A program made the translations under genes and the position numbers. From Isoetes taiwanensis (lineage: Eukaryota > Streptophyta > Lycopodiopsida > Isoetales > Isoetaceae), in assembly GCA_021234155.1 (NCBI GenBank), contig JAJEKV010000893.1:1-64000 (forward strand): a DNA stretch of 64,000 nucleotides. Reading direction: 5' to 3'. This document shows positions 45,294 to 55,849 of this stretch, piece by piece (the stretch's first letter is position 1; each line of letters begins with the position of its first letter). Under the pieces are notes generated by a model. It did no database searches. It saw only the letters and a list, made by a program, of their open reading frames with translations, and had not been told where the DNA came from.

Positions 45294-47187
45294 AAAGGTC
45301 GAAGTTATCCCACCCAAGCACATGGTTTAAGCAGACAATCGATCAAATACCCGATAAAAGTTAAGTACATACTATCTTTACACTATAGCACTAGGCTAGT
45401 AGTGCATTGAGCGGAAGGTTGACTAGTTGCCTATAGCAATTTGAGTTTGGCTTTGTTGGTCATAATACCGGTTCCTACAAGAAGTTGGATGCTTTGGACT
45501 TATGCGGAGTTAGAACCCCATTCCGAGCTCCATAGTTTGGCTAACCGTTGGAACAAGTCATTTTTCAGCGCCCCTATGTCGAAGAAATTTGGGGATTGGC
45601 ACATCCATGTGGTGGATGGCCAATTTTTTTCGAAGGGGTCATTTTTTTGGGACATAAGCTACCATTTGAGCGGTGGGATTAACGGATGGAGTTGTTTTGA
45701 TTCCCCGATAACTAAACCCTATTAAATCAAGGGTTTAGGATTTGGCGACCTCCCTACCTCCCGGGTTGTTGAGAGCTTGCGTGCGCGAGTTCCCTCGAGG
45801 GTTTGAAGAGACCTCAAGAGGGAGAACGAAAAAAAACCCTCCCCATCTGCTTGGGTTCAAACTTGCCGCTAAAACCATGGCTCGTAACAAAGCAGGACAT
45901 CGTCGACCGCGGCATGCCGAAGGCTCGAAATGACGGTTCGATTGCGTGATTGCATCCCAAAGGTCGAAGTTATCCCACGGCACATGGTTGAAGTAGACAA
46001 TCGATCAAATACCCGTTACCAAGTACATACTATCTTTACACTATAGCACTAGGCTAGTAGTGCATTGAGCGAAAAGGTTGACTAGTTGCCTATAGCAATT
46101 TGAGTTTGGCTTTGTTGGTCATAATACCTGGTTCTTACAAAGAAGTTGGATGCTTTGGACTTATGCGAGTTAGAACCCCATTCGAAGCTCCATAGTTTGG
46201 CTAACCTGTTGGAACAAGTCATTTTTCCGCCCGGGCCCCTATGTCGAGAAAGGGAAATTTGGGGATTGGCACATCCATGTGGTGGATGGCCAATTTTTTT
46301 TTCGGTGTCATTTCTTGGGACATAAGCTACCATTTGAACGGTGGGATTATGAGATGGAGTTGTTTTGATTCCCAGATAACTAAACCCTATTAAATATGTA
46401 GGGTTTAGGATTTGGCGACCTTCCCTACCCACGAAGTTGTTGAGAGCTTTGCGTGCGAGAGTTCCCTCGAGGGTTTGAAGAGAGACCTCAAGAGGGAGAA
46501 CAAAAACCCTCCCCATGCAGGTTCCAAACTTGCCGCCGAACGATGGCTCGTAACAAGCGAGGACATCGCACGAATGCATGTCGGCGTTCGAAATGACAGT
46601 TCGATTGCGGGGATTGCATCCTAAAGGTCGAAGTTATCCCATGGCACATGGTTGCTAAGTAGACAATCGATCAAATACCCGATTACCAAGTACATACTAT
46701 CTTTTACACTATAGCACTAGGCTAGTAGTGCATTGAGCGAAAAGGTTGACTAGTTGCCTATAGCAATTTGAGTTTGGCTTTGTTGGTCATAATACCGGTT
46801 CTTACATAAGTTGGATGCTTTGGACTTATGCCCGAAGTTAGAACCCCATTCGAGCTCCATAGTTTGGCCGAATCATTTGGAACAAGTCATTTTTCCGCCT
46901 TGGTCCCCTATGTCGGTGAAAGGGGAAATTTGGGGATTGGCACATCCATGTGGTGGATGGCCAATTTTTTCGGGCCATTTCTTGGGACATAAGCTACCAT
47001 TGGGCAGTGGGATTAACAGATGGAGTTGTTTTGATTCCCGATAACTAAACCCTATTAAATCTGTAGGGGTTTAGGATTTGGCAGCCTTCCTACCTCACGA
47101 AGTTGTTGAGAGCTTGCGTGCGTGGTTCCCTCGAGGGTTTGAAGAGAGACCTCAAGAGGGAGAAAAAAAAACCCTCCCATGCATCCG
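45294..47187. repeat. Tandem array of about 664-bp units (two full, one partial)
   Basis: The start phrase AAAGGTCGAAGTTATCCCA recurs at 45294, 45959 and 46623 (periods 665 and 664), and an altered one lies at 47188. Each unit contains TAGCACTAGGCTAGTAGTGC, GTTTGGCTTTGTTGGTCATA, GGGGATTGGCACATCCATGT and TAAACCCTATTAAAT followed by GGGTTTAGGATTTGGC. Open stretches in the units shift frame between copies, so no protein is proposed. The array lies between the two CACTA genes. As in the 1.1-kb array, copies differ mostly by small indels near CAG/CTG. Confidence 0.85.
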
Positions 47188-47224
47188 AAAGGTCAGAAGT
47201 TGAGGTGCTTAAGCCAATAAATTG

Positions 47225-47295
47225 TCCATGTAGGAATCGAACCCACAGATAACCATTTGGCCCTCCCTTGCCCGATTAAAATAGAAGAAACCTCT
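47225..47295 (-). repeat. tRNA-derived SINE head or tRNA relic
   Basis: On the minus strand a perfect B box GGTTCGATTCC (47233-47243) follows AGGGCCAAATGGTTA, which resembles an A box. The spacing is too short for a normal tRNA, so this is likely a SINE head or decayed tRNA gene. Confidence 0.35.
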
Positions 47296-47378
47296 ATATT
47301 GGGGTCAAGGTTTTGTCGAATGAGAATAAAAACCAAAAGACGAACACTAAGAACAAGAAAAACAAGGGAGGAATGGGA

Positions 47379-47407
47379 GTTTTTTTTTTTTTTTTTTTTG
47401 GGGGGGA
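47379..47407. repeat. Homopolymer junction (T run then G run)
   Basis: About 22 T are followed by eight G. Length in such runs is often unreliable. Confidence 0.7.
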
Positions 47408-47423
47408 TGGAGGGGTCTTTAAT

Positions 47424-50400
47424 TTAGAATACCTCATTAGAATTTACATCTTGTATAAGTTCATCTCTTTCTTCAAGTGTTAAAAGCATCCCGTCGACAT
47501 TAATTGTCTCATCCACAATCACATCTTCTTCTTCAACATCAAGCATCACCTCTAATGTGATGCCAGGGTACATCTCTGTCTGATATGACTCATTGATTGT
47601 GTCTTCTCGCAAGGTATTTGTCGATGGCCCTTCCATATTCTCATTCATGTCATGCAATGATTCATCATCTTGGCCAACATTCACGTTATCATGTTCTCTT
47701 GATGTTGTATCTGATGTGCTTGCAAGTTCCACGTCCAAATTATCATATACCCTTCTGGATCTAGGGTTCACATGGACAACATATAACCAATTGGGATCGC
47801 CTATAGGGAAACAAATTAGAAAAACTTCCAAAATATTGTAGTATTAGAATCGAAAAATATAATACAAACTTCCAAAAGAAAATATTAAAAGAGAAAAACT
47901 ATTAAATCCAAACATCTCACTTGTCGTAGGATGCAAGTACACTTGTTCACACTTCTCAGGATACACATAAGGCTCTTTTTCATCTGGTATAGTCCTTCGT
48001 GCGTTTATAGCACAAAGATCATTCTTGTCTCTTTCAAACGGTGGCATCCCTCCCGTAAAATGACATCATACCACCTAACTTTGAAAATAACTTTTGTAAA
48101 TTTGGTATAGTCAAGCTCTATTATCTCTTGTATCTTCCCCACATAATCAATATCAAAGATCTACAAAATTCTCGCCCCTTTGCACTTGCTCGACTTGATA
48201 TCGGTGGAACATAGATGAGACAAAGAGAATCAAATGTGAAACGTGATTTGTCCCTTCTCTCGATCTAAAAATGTCTTCCATTGTGTATGTATCCATTGTA
48301 TTTAGTGACCTATCAATTGGCATAGGATCGGAGCATACATAAGAATTGAATTAAACTAAGAAAATACTAGCAAACCACTAGATATACCTTTTGACTAGCT
48401 CCAAATGCTATTTGCTTCTCTTTTCGCACTTATTGGTGTCCCCTTCCGGCTTCATCCAATATAGTATCCAACAACCATAGAAGATATTTTATCTGGGTAG
48501 TTGTTGTAGCTCGAGGAAATGGGCCCCTATGAGAACGCACCAATCTTGACGTTGGAGCTCAATGCATTCTCTAGCCTCTTTATATTTTTGCATCCATTTT
48601 GTCATACATTGCTCATTACTTACAATGTAGTCTCTTATTGTCGACATCTCATTGTAGGCCAATGTGTAAGTTGTTCCCTTGTTGTATAGCCTACCAAGTC
48701 ACACCTTCGTCAGTGCTAGAAGCTTCAATTCTTCTTTATCTCTTGAGTTCAGATAAGGACAAACTGCAAAATCTACAATCTTGAGCAATCCAACCCTCGG
48801 CCATGCTCCCTTCAGGTCTTGCTAATTGATTTTAACAAAATCTTTGAGCACCTTCATAAATCGTTCGAGGAAAACATCCATCGATATGATATCGACCAGC
48901 CCACTCGATATCATCGACAAGATGAACAATTAAATGCACTTGGATGTCAAAAAAAGCTAGTGGGAAATCGTTTTTCAAATAAGCACAATACTTCCAAGCT
49001 AATTCTCTCATTCTGGTAGGTCATTGATGGTAATCTCCCTCAATGACAATCACCTACAACATGGTATAACATCAACATAAGTGAATTATTAACCATGAGA
49101 AGGTACAAGTGCTATACTGCATAGTTTGGCTAGCTTGAAAATGGGTTCACAAATGTTTGAAGGTAGGGTACCCGGTAGAACAATTGGCAAGTACTCCTAC
49201 ATGCAAGAAATAGTGAAGTTAAAAACAAACATCAATGAGTATAATAAGTGTGCATAACTTACCTCTAGTAACTTGTGAAAGTCATGTGACTTGAGTCCTT
49301 GGAGCTTACCATCCTTTGTCCAACATTTGGCGCATGGAAGAGGAGTAACCGGTTGGAGCACGAGAGATTTTAACGAAGCACACACCTTTTGATAGTCACC
49401 CTTTGTTAGAACCCATGGAGGTGGTTTGTTTGATCTCATCCAAGCACATTGTGCGTGCTTGACTTGAAGTTGGTCCGCCCTTGCTCCCTTCGTGTCTTTC
49501 TCTCCGTAATGTGTTTCCATATTGATTCATTTTTTATTATGTGCATGGGATCTAATAGGCTCGTGAACTTTAATTAGGTCCAATATGGCAATTGATAAAA
49601 TCTTGAAAGCCACTTCATACCATCGGGAGGATCCATCACAATATCATCGTCCTTCACACACCCCCCTCATTGAATGCATCAATCCATGCTTTCTCTTCAA
49701 CATTATTCCACAACTTAAACCAATCTTTTGAGGTCATTGACTTTTGTGTCACGTTGCTTTCAACTCTTCTCGACCTCAATGGATGATGTTCTGGAAGAAA
49801 TTTATCGCGGACCCTCAAAACCATCTTCCTCATTTCTTTGGAGTAACGAGTCAGTAACCTTCTCACCACAACGCATTACAGGCACACTTGCCTTTTGTTT
49901 GAGTCCTACATTTCAATGTAAGGTCTTAAAATGTTGTATCCCGCCGACCATGTCAAATTGTAAATGGCTATTTAACCACACACTGTACATACGGTGAGGC
50001 CTGGGTAGTCATGCATTGTCCACATCAAAATACCCTCAAGATGAAGTTTTGTCCCGTAAATTTTGTCCTAGAAGCATCAACTATTGGCACTCCATCCCAT
50101 AGTTGTAGAAGCTCATCAACTAACGGAGAAAGGTACACATCAAAATTCCTTGGTTGGGAAGGCCCTTTGTTATATGCACAATCAATGTTAGTCGATTTCA
50201 AAAAGATATTAAATTTATATTAAAGCAAATACCGGAATGATCATGACCAACATTATGTGGCTACGCTTTTATGGATTCATCGGGGAATATTGTAATTTAC
50301 AAGCATTCTTGGCAAAGGGTTGACCAAGAGGCCGCTTCGCTAGAAAATGGATTGAAGCCATCTGTTGCCAACCCCATACTTAATGTGCCTAGGTTCAGTT

Positions 50401-51290
50401 GCAAAATCAGACCATGTCTCCTCTATAAATTTCCATGCCCTAGAATCTGCGGGGATAACGATAATCCCATCCTTGTTACGGTGGTGTGCATGCCATGTCA
50501 TGAGAGCAGCCTTTTCTTTCATTCTAAACATGTGCTTCATCTTTGGAATGATAGGAAAGTAACGTAATACTTTAGCGGGGACTTTATCACTCTGAAATCC
50601 ATCCTTATACCTTCCTGATCCACATATGGGGCAACTGGTATAGTCCTTCTTATCTTTATAATATAAAATGCATTCATTAGGACACGTGAATGCTTTCATA
50701 CTCAAAACCAAGCGCCTTGATTAGTTTGCGTGCGTATTGCCGACTTTTAGGCATGTTATTTCCTTCTGGCAATAATTTTCCTATAAACCTGCATTCTACA
50801 TATTAGTAGATAATACAAAACTATGAGAATAGACACAAAGGAAGAGAGATGTACTTGAGTATAGCGTCAATAGCTATGTTGGATATCTTGTACTGAGCTT
50901 GAATGCTGAGTATTGATAGATTGACTGACAACCGCGATATTGTACAACCTTCATACAATTTTGCTGAAGCCTCCTTCATGATGTATTCATCAACATATTG
51001 TGTTGGATATTCTTGGTCATTATTGTCATTAGTTGCATTGTCATGATGCTCCATGTGTGTGTGTGTGTTCACATCTTCCATGAGTTGCTCAAAAGTTGCA
51101 AAATCTTCTATAAGGTTTGCGGCGCCCTCATCATATGCATTGTCAATAGTAGCCGGTTCATCTCTTGCATTCTCAATTAATGGTGGATTAGGTCTTTGGC
51201 TTCAATAATCACCGGATTTTCCTTTATGATCTTATCCTTCGATGCAAGTTGTTTTTGCGACATTCGATGCCCATCCTCTCTCTTAAAATA
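47424..51290 (-). pseudogene. TNP2-type CACTA transposase (TNPD-like) with DUF4218 and DUF4216 regions
   Basis: Order on the minus strand follows the family. N-terminal part 51180-50820: LIEDFATFEQLMEDVN and KLYEGCTISRLSVNLS. Then KSRQYARKLIKALGFEYESI (about 50740) and CPNECILYYKDKKDYTSCPI, KVPAKVLRYFPIIPKMKHMF (50700-50560), the start of the Transposase_21/TNP2 domain. Then QPRNFDVYLSPLVDELLQLW (about 50140). At 49400-49230: VLTKGDYQKVCASLKSLVLQ and DGKLQGLKSHDFHKLLEV. DUF4218-like: FFDIQVHLIVHLVDDIEW (about 48920). DUF4216-like: IQEIIELDYTKFTKVIFKVR (about 48140) and DPNWLYVVHVNPRSRRVYDN (about 47790), ending in an acidic tail at 47424. Frame changes separate several blocks, from introns, decay or sequencing error. 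This is the DDE-type enzyme that cuts CACTA ends. Confidence 0.85.
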
Positions 51291-51299
51291 ATAAGATTG

Positions 51300-51535
51300 T
51301 TAGTACATAATACTAATAATATGAAACCCAAAGACCAATAAGTTTTTCAATTTATAGTGGATAATTAAGACGTTGCATAGCGATATGAAAGCTAACATAC
51401 ATATCAAGCATAATACACATTATTCTAAAACTCAAAGTATTAAAGATTTAAAAGACATGACAAGATGTAAGACAAGTCCTTCATTACACTAAAGCTTTAG
51501 AATCAAGTTTAGTTCACAATTGATAATCTTGGTTT
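51300..51535. other. Short AT-rich spacer between SET frame and TNP2
   Basis: No coding motif seen. It could hold the promoter or first intron of the transposase gene. Confidence 0.4.
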
Positions 51536-51542
51536 TTCAATC

Positions 51543-52140
51543 ACTAACAAATTGTGGAGGAACATCTGTTCGTATTGGATAGTCTAGAATCAACTCTTCA
51601 CCTTTGAAAAGACTTCTTATAGCCATCACCATGACAAAACTATGACATTTTCTTGCCATATAAGGTTCTTTGTCATTATTTCTTTCTTCAAACACACAAT
51701 TCACTAGAGTTTTATTCCCTCCGCAACTATTGATTAATCCTGCTATATTTCCATGTTCTTCCGGGTTCCACCATCAATATAGGTCCTTAAATTGTCCTCT
51801 TGTACTCCACTCATCTCCATGGAAGCTGCATTGTTATTACACCCATACACCATCATACAGGAATGAGTATTGTGTCAATTTCTCCCACTCGGTGACTTGT
51901 AAATAGGACCTCCATATATCATCGCTGACACCTCCCCATTGTAAGGAACTTTTACATCATTTAGAATGAATAAGCCTCTACCAGCACAGAAATTGTAGAA
52001 TCTTTAATCATGTATCTATTACCCCAATAAGAGAATATTTGACCTATAGATGGCAATGGCCCTATCATATAATCCAAGACAACTTCGATCAACTTGCTTT
52101 ATCATCCTTTCAACATCTAAAGGCATAGATAAATTAGGGC
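51543..52140 (-). pseudogene. SET-domain protein (lysine methyltransferase-like), 5' end cut off
   Basis: Minus-strand frames carry SET motifs in order. About 52000-51880: FYNFCAGRGLFILNDVKVPY and NGEVSAMIYGG, matching the GxGLF...Y.GE block. After a frame change, about 51790-51700: DLYWWWNPEEHGNIAGLINS followed by C, matching GN.A.FINHSC. At 51640-51560: FVMVMAIRSLFKGEELILDY, matching the ALR.I..GEEL..DY block that ends the domain. The frame stops 12 codons later. An in-frame stretch upstream (NLSMPLDVERMIKQVDRSCL) is cut at 52141 by the Gypsy LTR. SET enzymes methylate lysines on histones or other proteins; here NHSC is shortened to NSC. The same orientation, about 250 bp upstream of TNP2, suggests it may belong to the CACTA element. 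Confidence 0.6.
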
Positions 52141-52141
52141 A

Positions 52142-53726
52142 TGTAACAAGCTAAAGATGAATTGTACTTCCCCATCATAGAGGCACACAATGACGCCCTT
52201 GCGCTATATACCGTCCCGTATACATCGAAAAGGACCTTCCCCATCCAACTAAGACCGTCGTATGGGCCCTCTCGTTTAACTCGCCCGGGATCCAGACTAT
52301 CGAGTAGAGGACACAGAGGTGTCATTCCGTCCCGCCCCTCTAGGGGTCCCTATGAACCTTGGAAGCAACATATAAACATAAGCACTAGCAATAACATAGC
52401 AACAATAGACTACCTCAAGGGTAGTGATAATCCATCTAACCATATCACCAAATACAACAATACAATGAACGATCAAATACATCAAATAGAGGCTCTACCC
52501 GGGGCGCCAAGGGGGGAGTCACCCGACTACCGGGGGCCTCAGGATAAGAAATCCAGAGTTATGGCAATGACTTCTGGGGGCAATAGACAATGGCTAGGGT
52601 TGACCACTCCATCCGCCCCTCCTGTGCATACTTTGCCGGATAGGCTAAATCAGGCTCGACGGATCGAAACTGCCGGAGACGTAATCCCATGGTATCACCC
52701 AACGAGACTTCTCCGGGTTGCATCTCCCCCGGTCCGATGAGGTAGGAAGGGTTGCATCTCCCCTCGGGAGTGCAAAGTGGCTCCATGGGCGGCCAGGGAG
52801 GATCGTGGCGACACGCGTCCATACCCAGAACTCCCCAAAACAAGAGCCAGCCGACACTTGCAACTCTTGAGAGTCGTATACACCATTGACCGAAGTGTCG
52901 GACCCATACACTGCCCCCCTGCCAAGTGGCCGACTATGAGTCTAGCCCCGCCATGGGACCCTCCCAAGAGGCTGCCAGGTCCTCCCTCCACTTTTGCCAC
53001 GACCCGTTGTGTGGTGCTCTCGTCCACTCCATAGCCTCCTGGGGGTGGGCTCTATGCATGTGTCAATAATAATGGGAACTAGTGGGTCTAAACTAGGAGC
53101 ATCATCTACTAATGGCTACTAGGTCTCTACCCCCCTTCCCAATACACAAGAGGTGCAACATGAGATCAACCAACATCATATCAACATAATCTTGATAATA
53201 AAAGAGAATAACAACTAATCCTAATCACATACATCTAACTTATAGTTAGGGTTCATTGATTAGGGTTCATGTTCAAGACAATAGGTTCTAGAATAGCTCT
53301 ACCGCAATCTTTGGAATCTATTCAAATACCGCGGCCCGGACGCCGCCGCTAATTCCCCTCGTTCTCCATCTCGACAACCGCCGCCGCAACCCAAGTCAGT
53401 CAAGACGGTCTTCGAAGTTGGAGCTCGATCCTAACCGGTGGGTCTGAGGTTGGTGGAGCCAAAAGTGGCTAGGGTTTAGGGTTTAGCCTTTTATATGTTA
53501 GGGTTTACATGAGTGCCACTTGGCTCCTATAGGTGCGTCTATGTGGCGGTATGCCTATAAGGTGAGGCCATGTGGAAATGGCTTCTTACCTTAGGTTGGC
53601 TAAGTTATAGATAACTTAGTCATTACCCCCACATTGGTTGTATACATGTCTAGGGATGTAGAAATGTATGGTGACGTGTCCGTAAAATATACGTACTTAT
53701 GCCGTATATTTTAGGGGAACGTCACA
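52142..53726 (-). repeat. 3' LTR of a Ty3/Gypsy chromovirus
   Basis: On the minus strand the LTR begins TGTGACGTTCCCC at 53726, directly after the polypurine tract AAGGGGGGGAGAA. The left border is placed at 52142 because TGTAAC there mirrors TGTGAC and the SET frame is cut there; this border is inferred. The partner LTR lies beyond the window end. A TAGGGTTTAC-rich stretch near 53470-53510 resembles telo-box sequence. Confidence 0.65.
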
Positions 53727-55292
53727 TTCTCCCCCCCTTGGGTTAATGCTGTCCTCAGCATTACATAAGGTGAACCTGCATCACATATCACAACACATAT
53801 GCACCATAACACTTCAATATTATTATAGTTATGAACTACTAATGCCAATTACATCAATATAATTGTGAAGCTATAATCTCATTCCGAGAAAATTATATAG
53901 CTCCAACAATTTATTTATTTAGACTTATTTATTATAATAGACTATAACATTCATAGAGTTCAATAACTTAATGTTATAACTCCTGTTTTTGTCATGATGC
54001 GCTCCCTCTTGATAATCCCCTCTTCTCTATTGGCCTGCAAGAGCACATCACGTTAGTTTAATTAGTAATTTGTGGTTTTATAAGGGTCCACCCCCTTCTA
54101 TTTTTAATTTAACCTACATGAATGCAACATTTCCCCGGCATAGGGGGAGGATGCTTCCCCCATAGTGGCCGTGGAGATGTATCCTATCATGCCTAAGATG
54201 CATGCATGTCTGATGCCTACATCATGGCGTAGGGAACGTTAAAGGTGATCCCATCATCGCCCATGATCTCATGCTTAACTTACATGCGCCTTGGCTACGC
54301 AAAGGTGATTGCGTGGACTCTTTGACGGCCAAGGTCGAGTCGCTACTTAATGCCCGCTCACCTTGAGAATCATTGTCGACGATGTCCGGGCGAAGCTGGC
54401 CTTTGCATCGCTCCATAAACTGTGGGTACTGCTTCTCAAGATCAGATTTAAGTACCCATGTCGCGTCTTCCACTGGCAAGTTTGTCCACTTGACCAAATA
54501 TTGGAGGAACTGAGATCTCCTTGTTTTCTTATATGCCTTGTCAAGAAGAGCTTCTGGGACGATCTCAAGTTGTTCTTGGTCATTTCCAACAAGGTTGAGT
54601 CTCCAATATCTCCTCCGGATTAGGAGTATGCTTTTTTCAAAAGGCTTACATGGAAGACTTTATGAACCTTCAAGTGGGTGGGGAGATCTAATTTATAGGA
54701 TTTGTTACCTATTCTGGGGAACAATTTTGAATGGTCCCGCCCACCTTGGAGCAAGCTTCTTGCAATTGCCGATTCTCGAAGCTTTGCTTGTTTAACTTTT
54801 ATCTTAAGCCAAACATTATCCCCTACTTGGAATTCTCTTTCGGTTCTATGCTTATCGGTTATGCTCTTTTGTCGACTTCTTGCTGCCAATAAATAGCCTC
54901 GACCGTCGACTAATTGTCGCATATCGGTCAACATTTGTTGAGAAACTTCAACCTTGGACACTGCAGGTTATGCTAATGGTTCCGGTGTTAAACATTGATA
55001 GCCATAATTTATCATGAAGGGGACATTTATGAGGATTCCCTTTGCTTGGTAGCGTTATATGCAAACTCTACCAAGTAAATATAGTCACCCCATTTGGACC
55101 ATTTTATTCCATACATAGTTCCTCAACATGTCTTCTAATATTCGATTGGTCCGTTCCGTTTTTCCCATCGGGTTTGGGGATGATATGTTGTACTCATGGA
55201 CAACTTTGTCCGGATCGAGTGTTGAAGAAATCCTTCCGAAAGGCACTTATGAACTTAGGATCTCTATCGAGATGATTTCCCTTTGGCATACC
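53727..55292 (-). pseudogene. Chromovirus pol, 3' part: end of integrase and chromodomain
   Basis: Just after the Copia 2 insertion the integrase reads MPKGNHLDRDPKFISAF (about 55285), then LYLVEFAYNATKQREF (about 55070), SRQKSITDKHRTEREFQVGD (about 54870) and RIGNKSYKLDLPTHLKVHKV then FHVSLLKKAYS (about 54700), the classic C-terminal GPY/F-type end. A chromodomain follows with FLQYLVKWTNLPVEDATWVL (about 54500), placing the element in the chromovirus clade; the chromodomain directs insertion to marked chromatin. Frame changes are frequent. The polypurine tract lies at about 53731-53744 next to the LTR. Confidence 0.9.
55288..55292. repeat. Target site duplication ATACC, left copy
   Basis: ATACC precedes Copia 2 and recurs at 60665-60669 after it. 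Confidence 0.85.
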
Positions 55293-55820
55293 TCGGTAGA
55301 ACTACATGCCTAAGTAATAAATTTGAACAGATGGCAATTAGTTTACATTACACTTGGTTGACATTTATACATGGGTTTTGCATGAAGGAAAAAAGAATAA
55401 AAAAGAGGGAAAATTAGACGGAAAAGGACACAGAGAAAAAAGAGGAAGAGAACGGGGTTTTGTTTTTAAAGGTGTCGAAAAGGCCGACGCCGAACCTGGC
55501 CGGATTTGCTGAAGACGCGTGTTGGGTTGGTGAAGCCGGAGCTGTGTCTGCTCTAAGGCGCCGGATTCCCCGCTCTAAGCTGCCGATTCTTCTTTGTAAG
55601 GTGCGGATTTCTACCGTAAGCTATCGATTTGGTTATAGATTGCTTTATTTTATATCCCGTGGTGGTTCCCGGCGGTAGTCCGGGCCTTGTAGTATTCTCG
55701 CGGTGGGCATCAATTCGATTTGTGGGAGATCCTTTGTGGATATAAAGAAGGTGTAAGGGAGAAGATTGAACTTGGTTATTTTTCGGGTTCAATTCCGGAC
55801 TCAAAGCTTTTATTCTAACA
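55293..55820 (+). repeat. 5' LTR of Copia 2
   Basis: 528 bp, starting TCGGTAGAACTACATGCC where the 3' copy has TGTTAGAACTACATGCC, and ending TATTCTAACA. Many differences from the 3' LTR are CCTG/CAGG/CTG read as CGG, CCGG or CG. Confidence 0.85.
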
Positions 55821-55849
55821 TCATCCGTATCGAGCTTTTTGAGTCTAAA

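Noticed and set aside
52562-53034. Several long overlapping frames in the Gypsy LTR
   Set aside because: They overlap on both strands in a GC-rich part of the LTR without domains; LTRs do not normally encode proteins.
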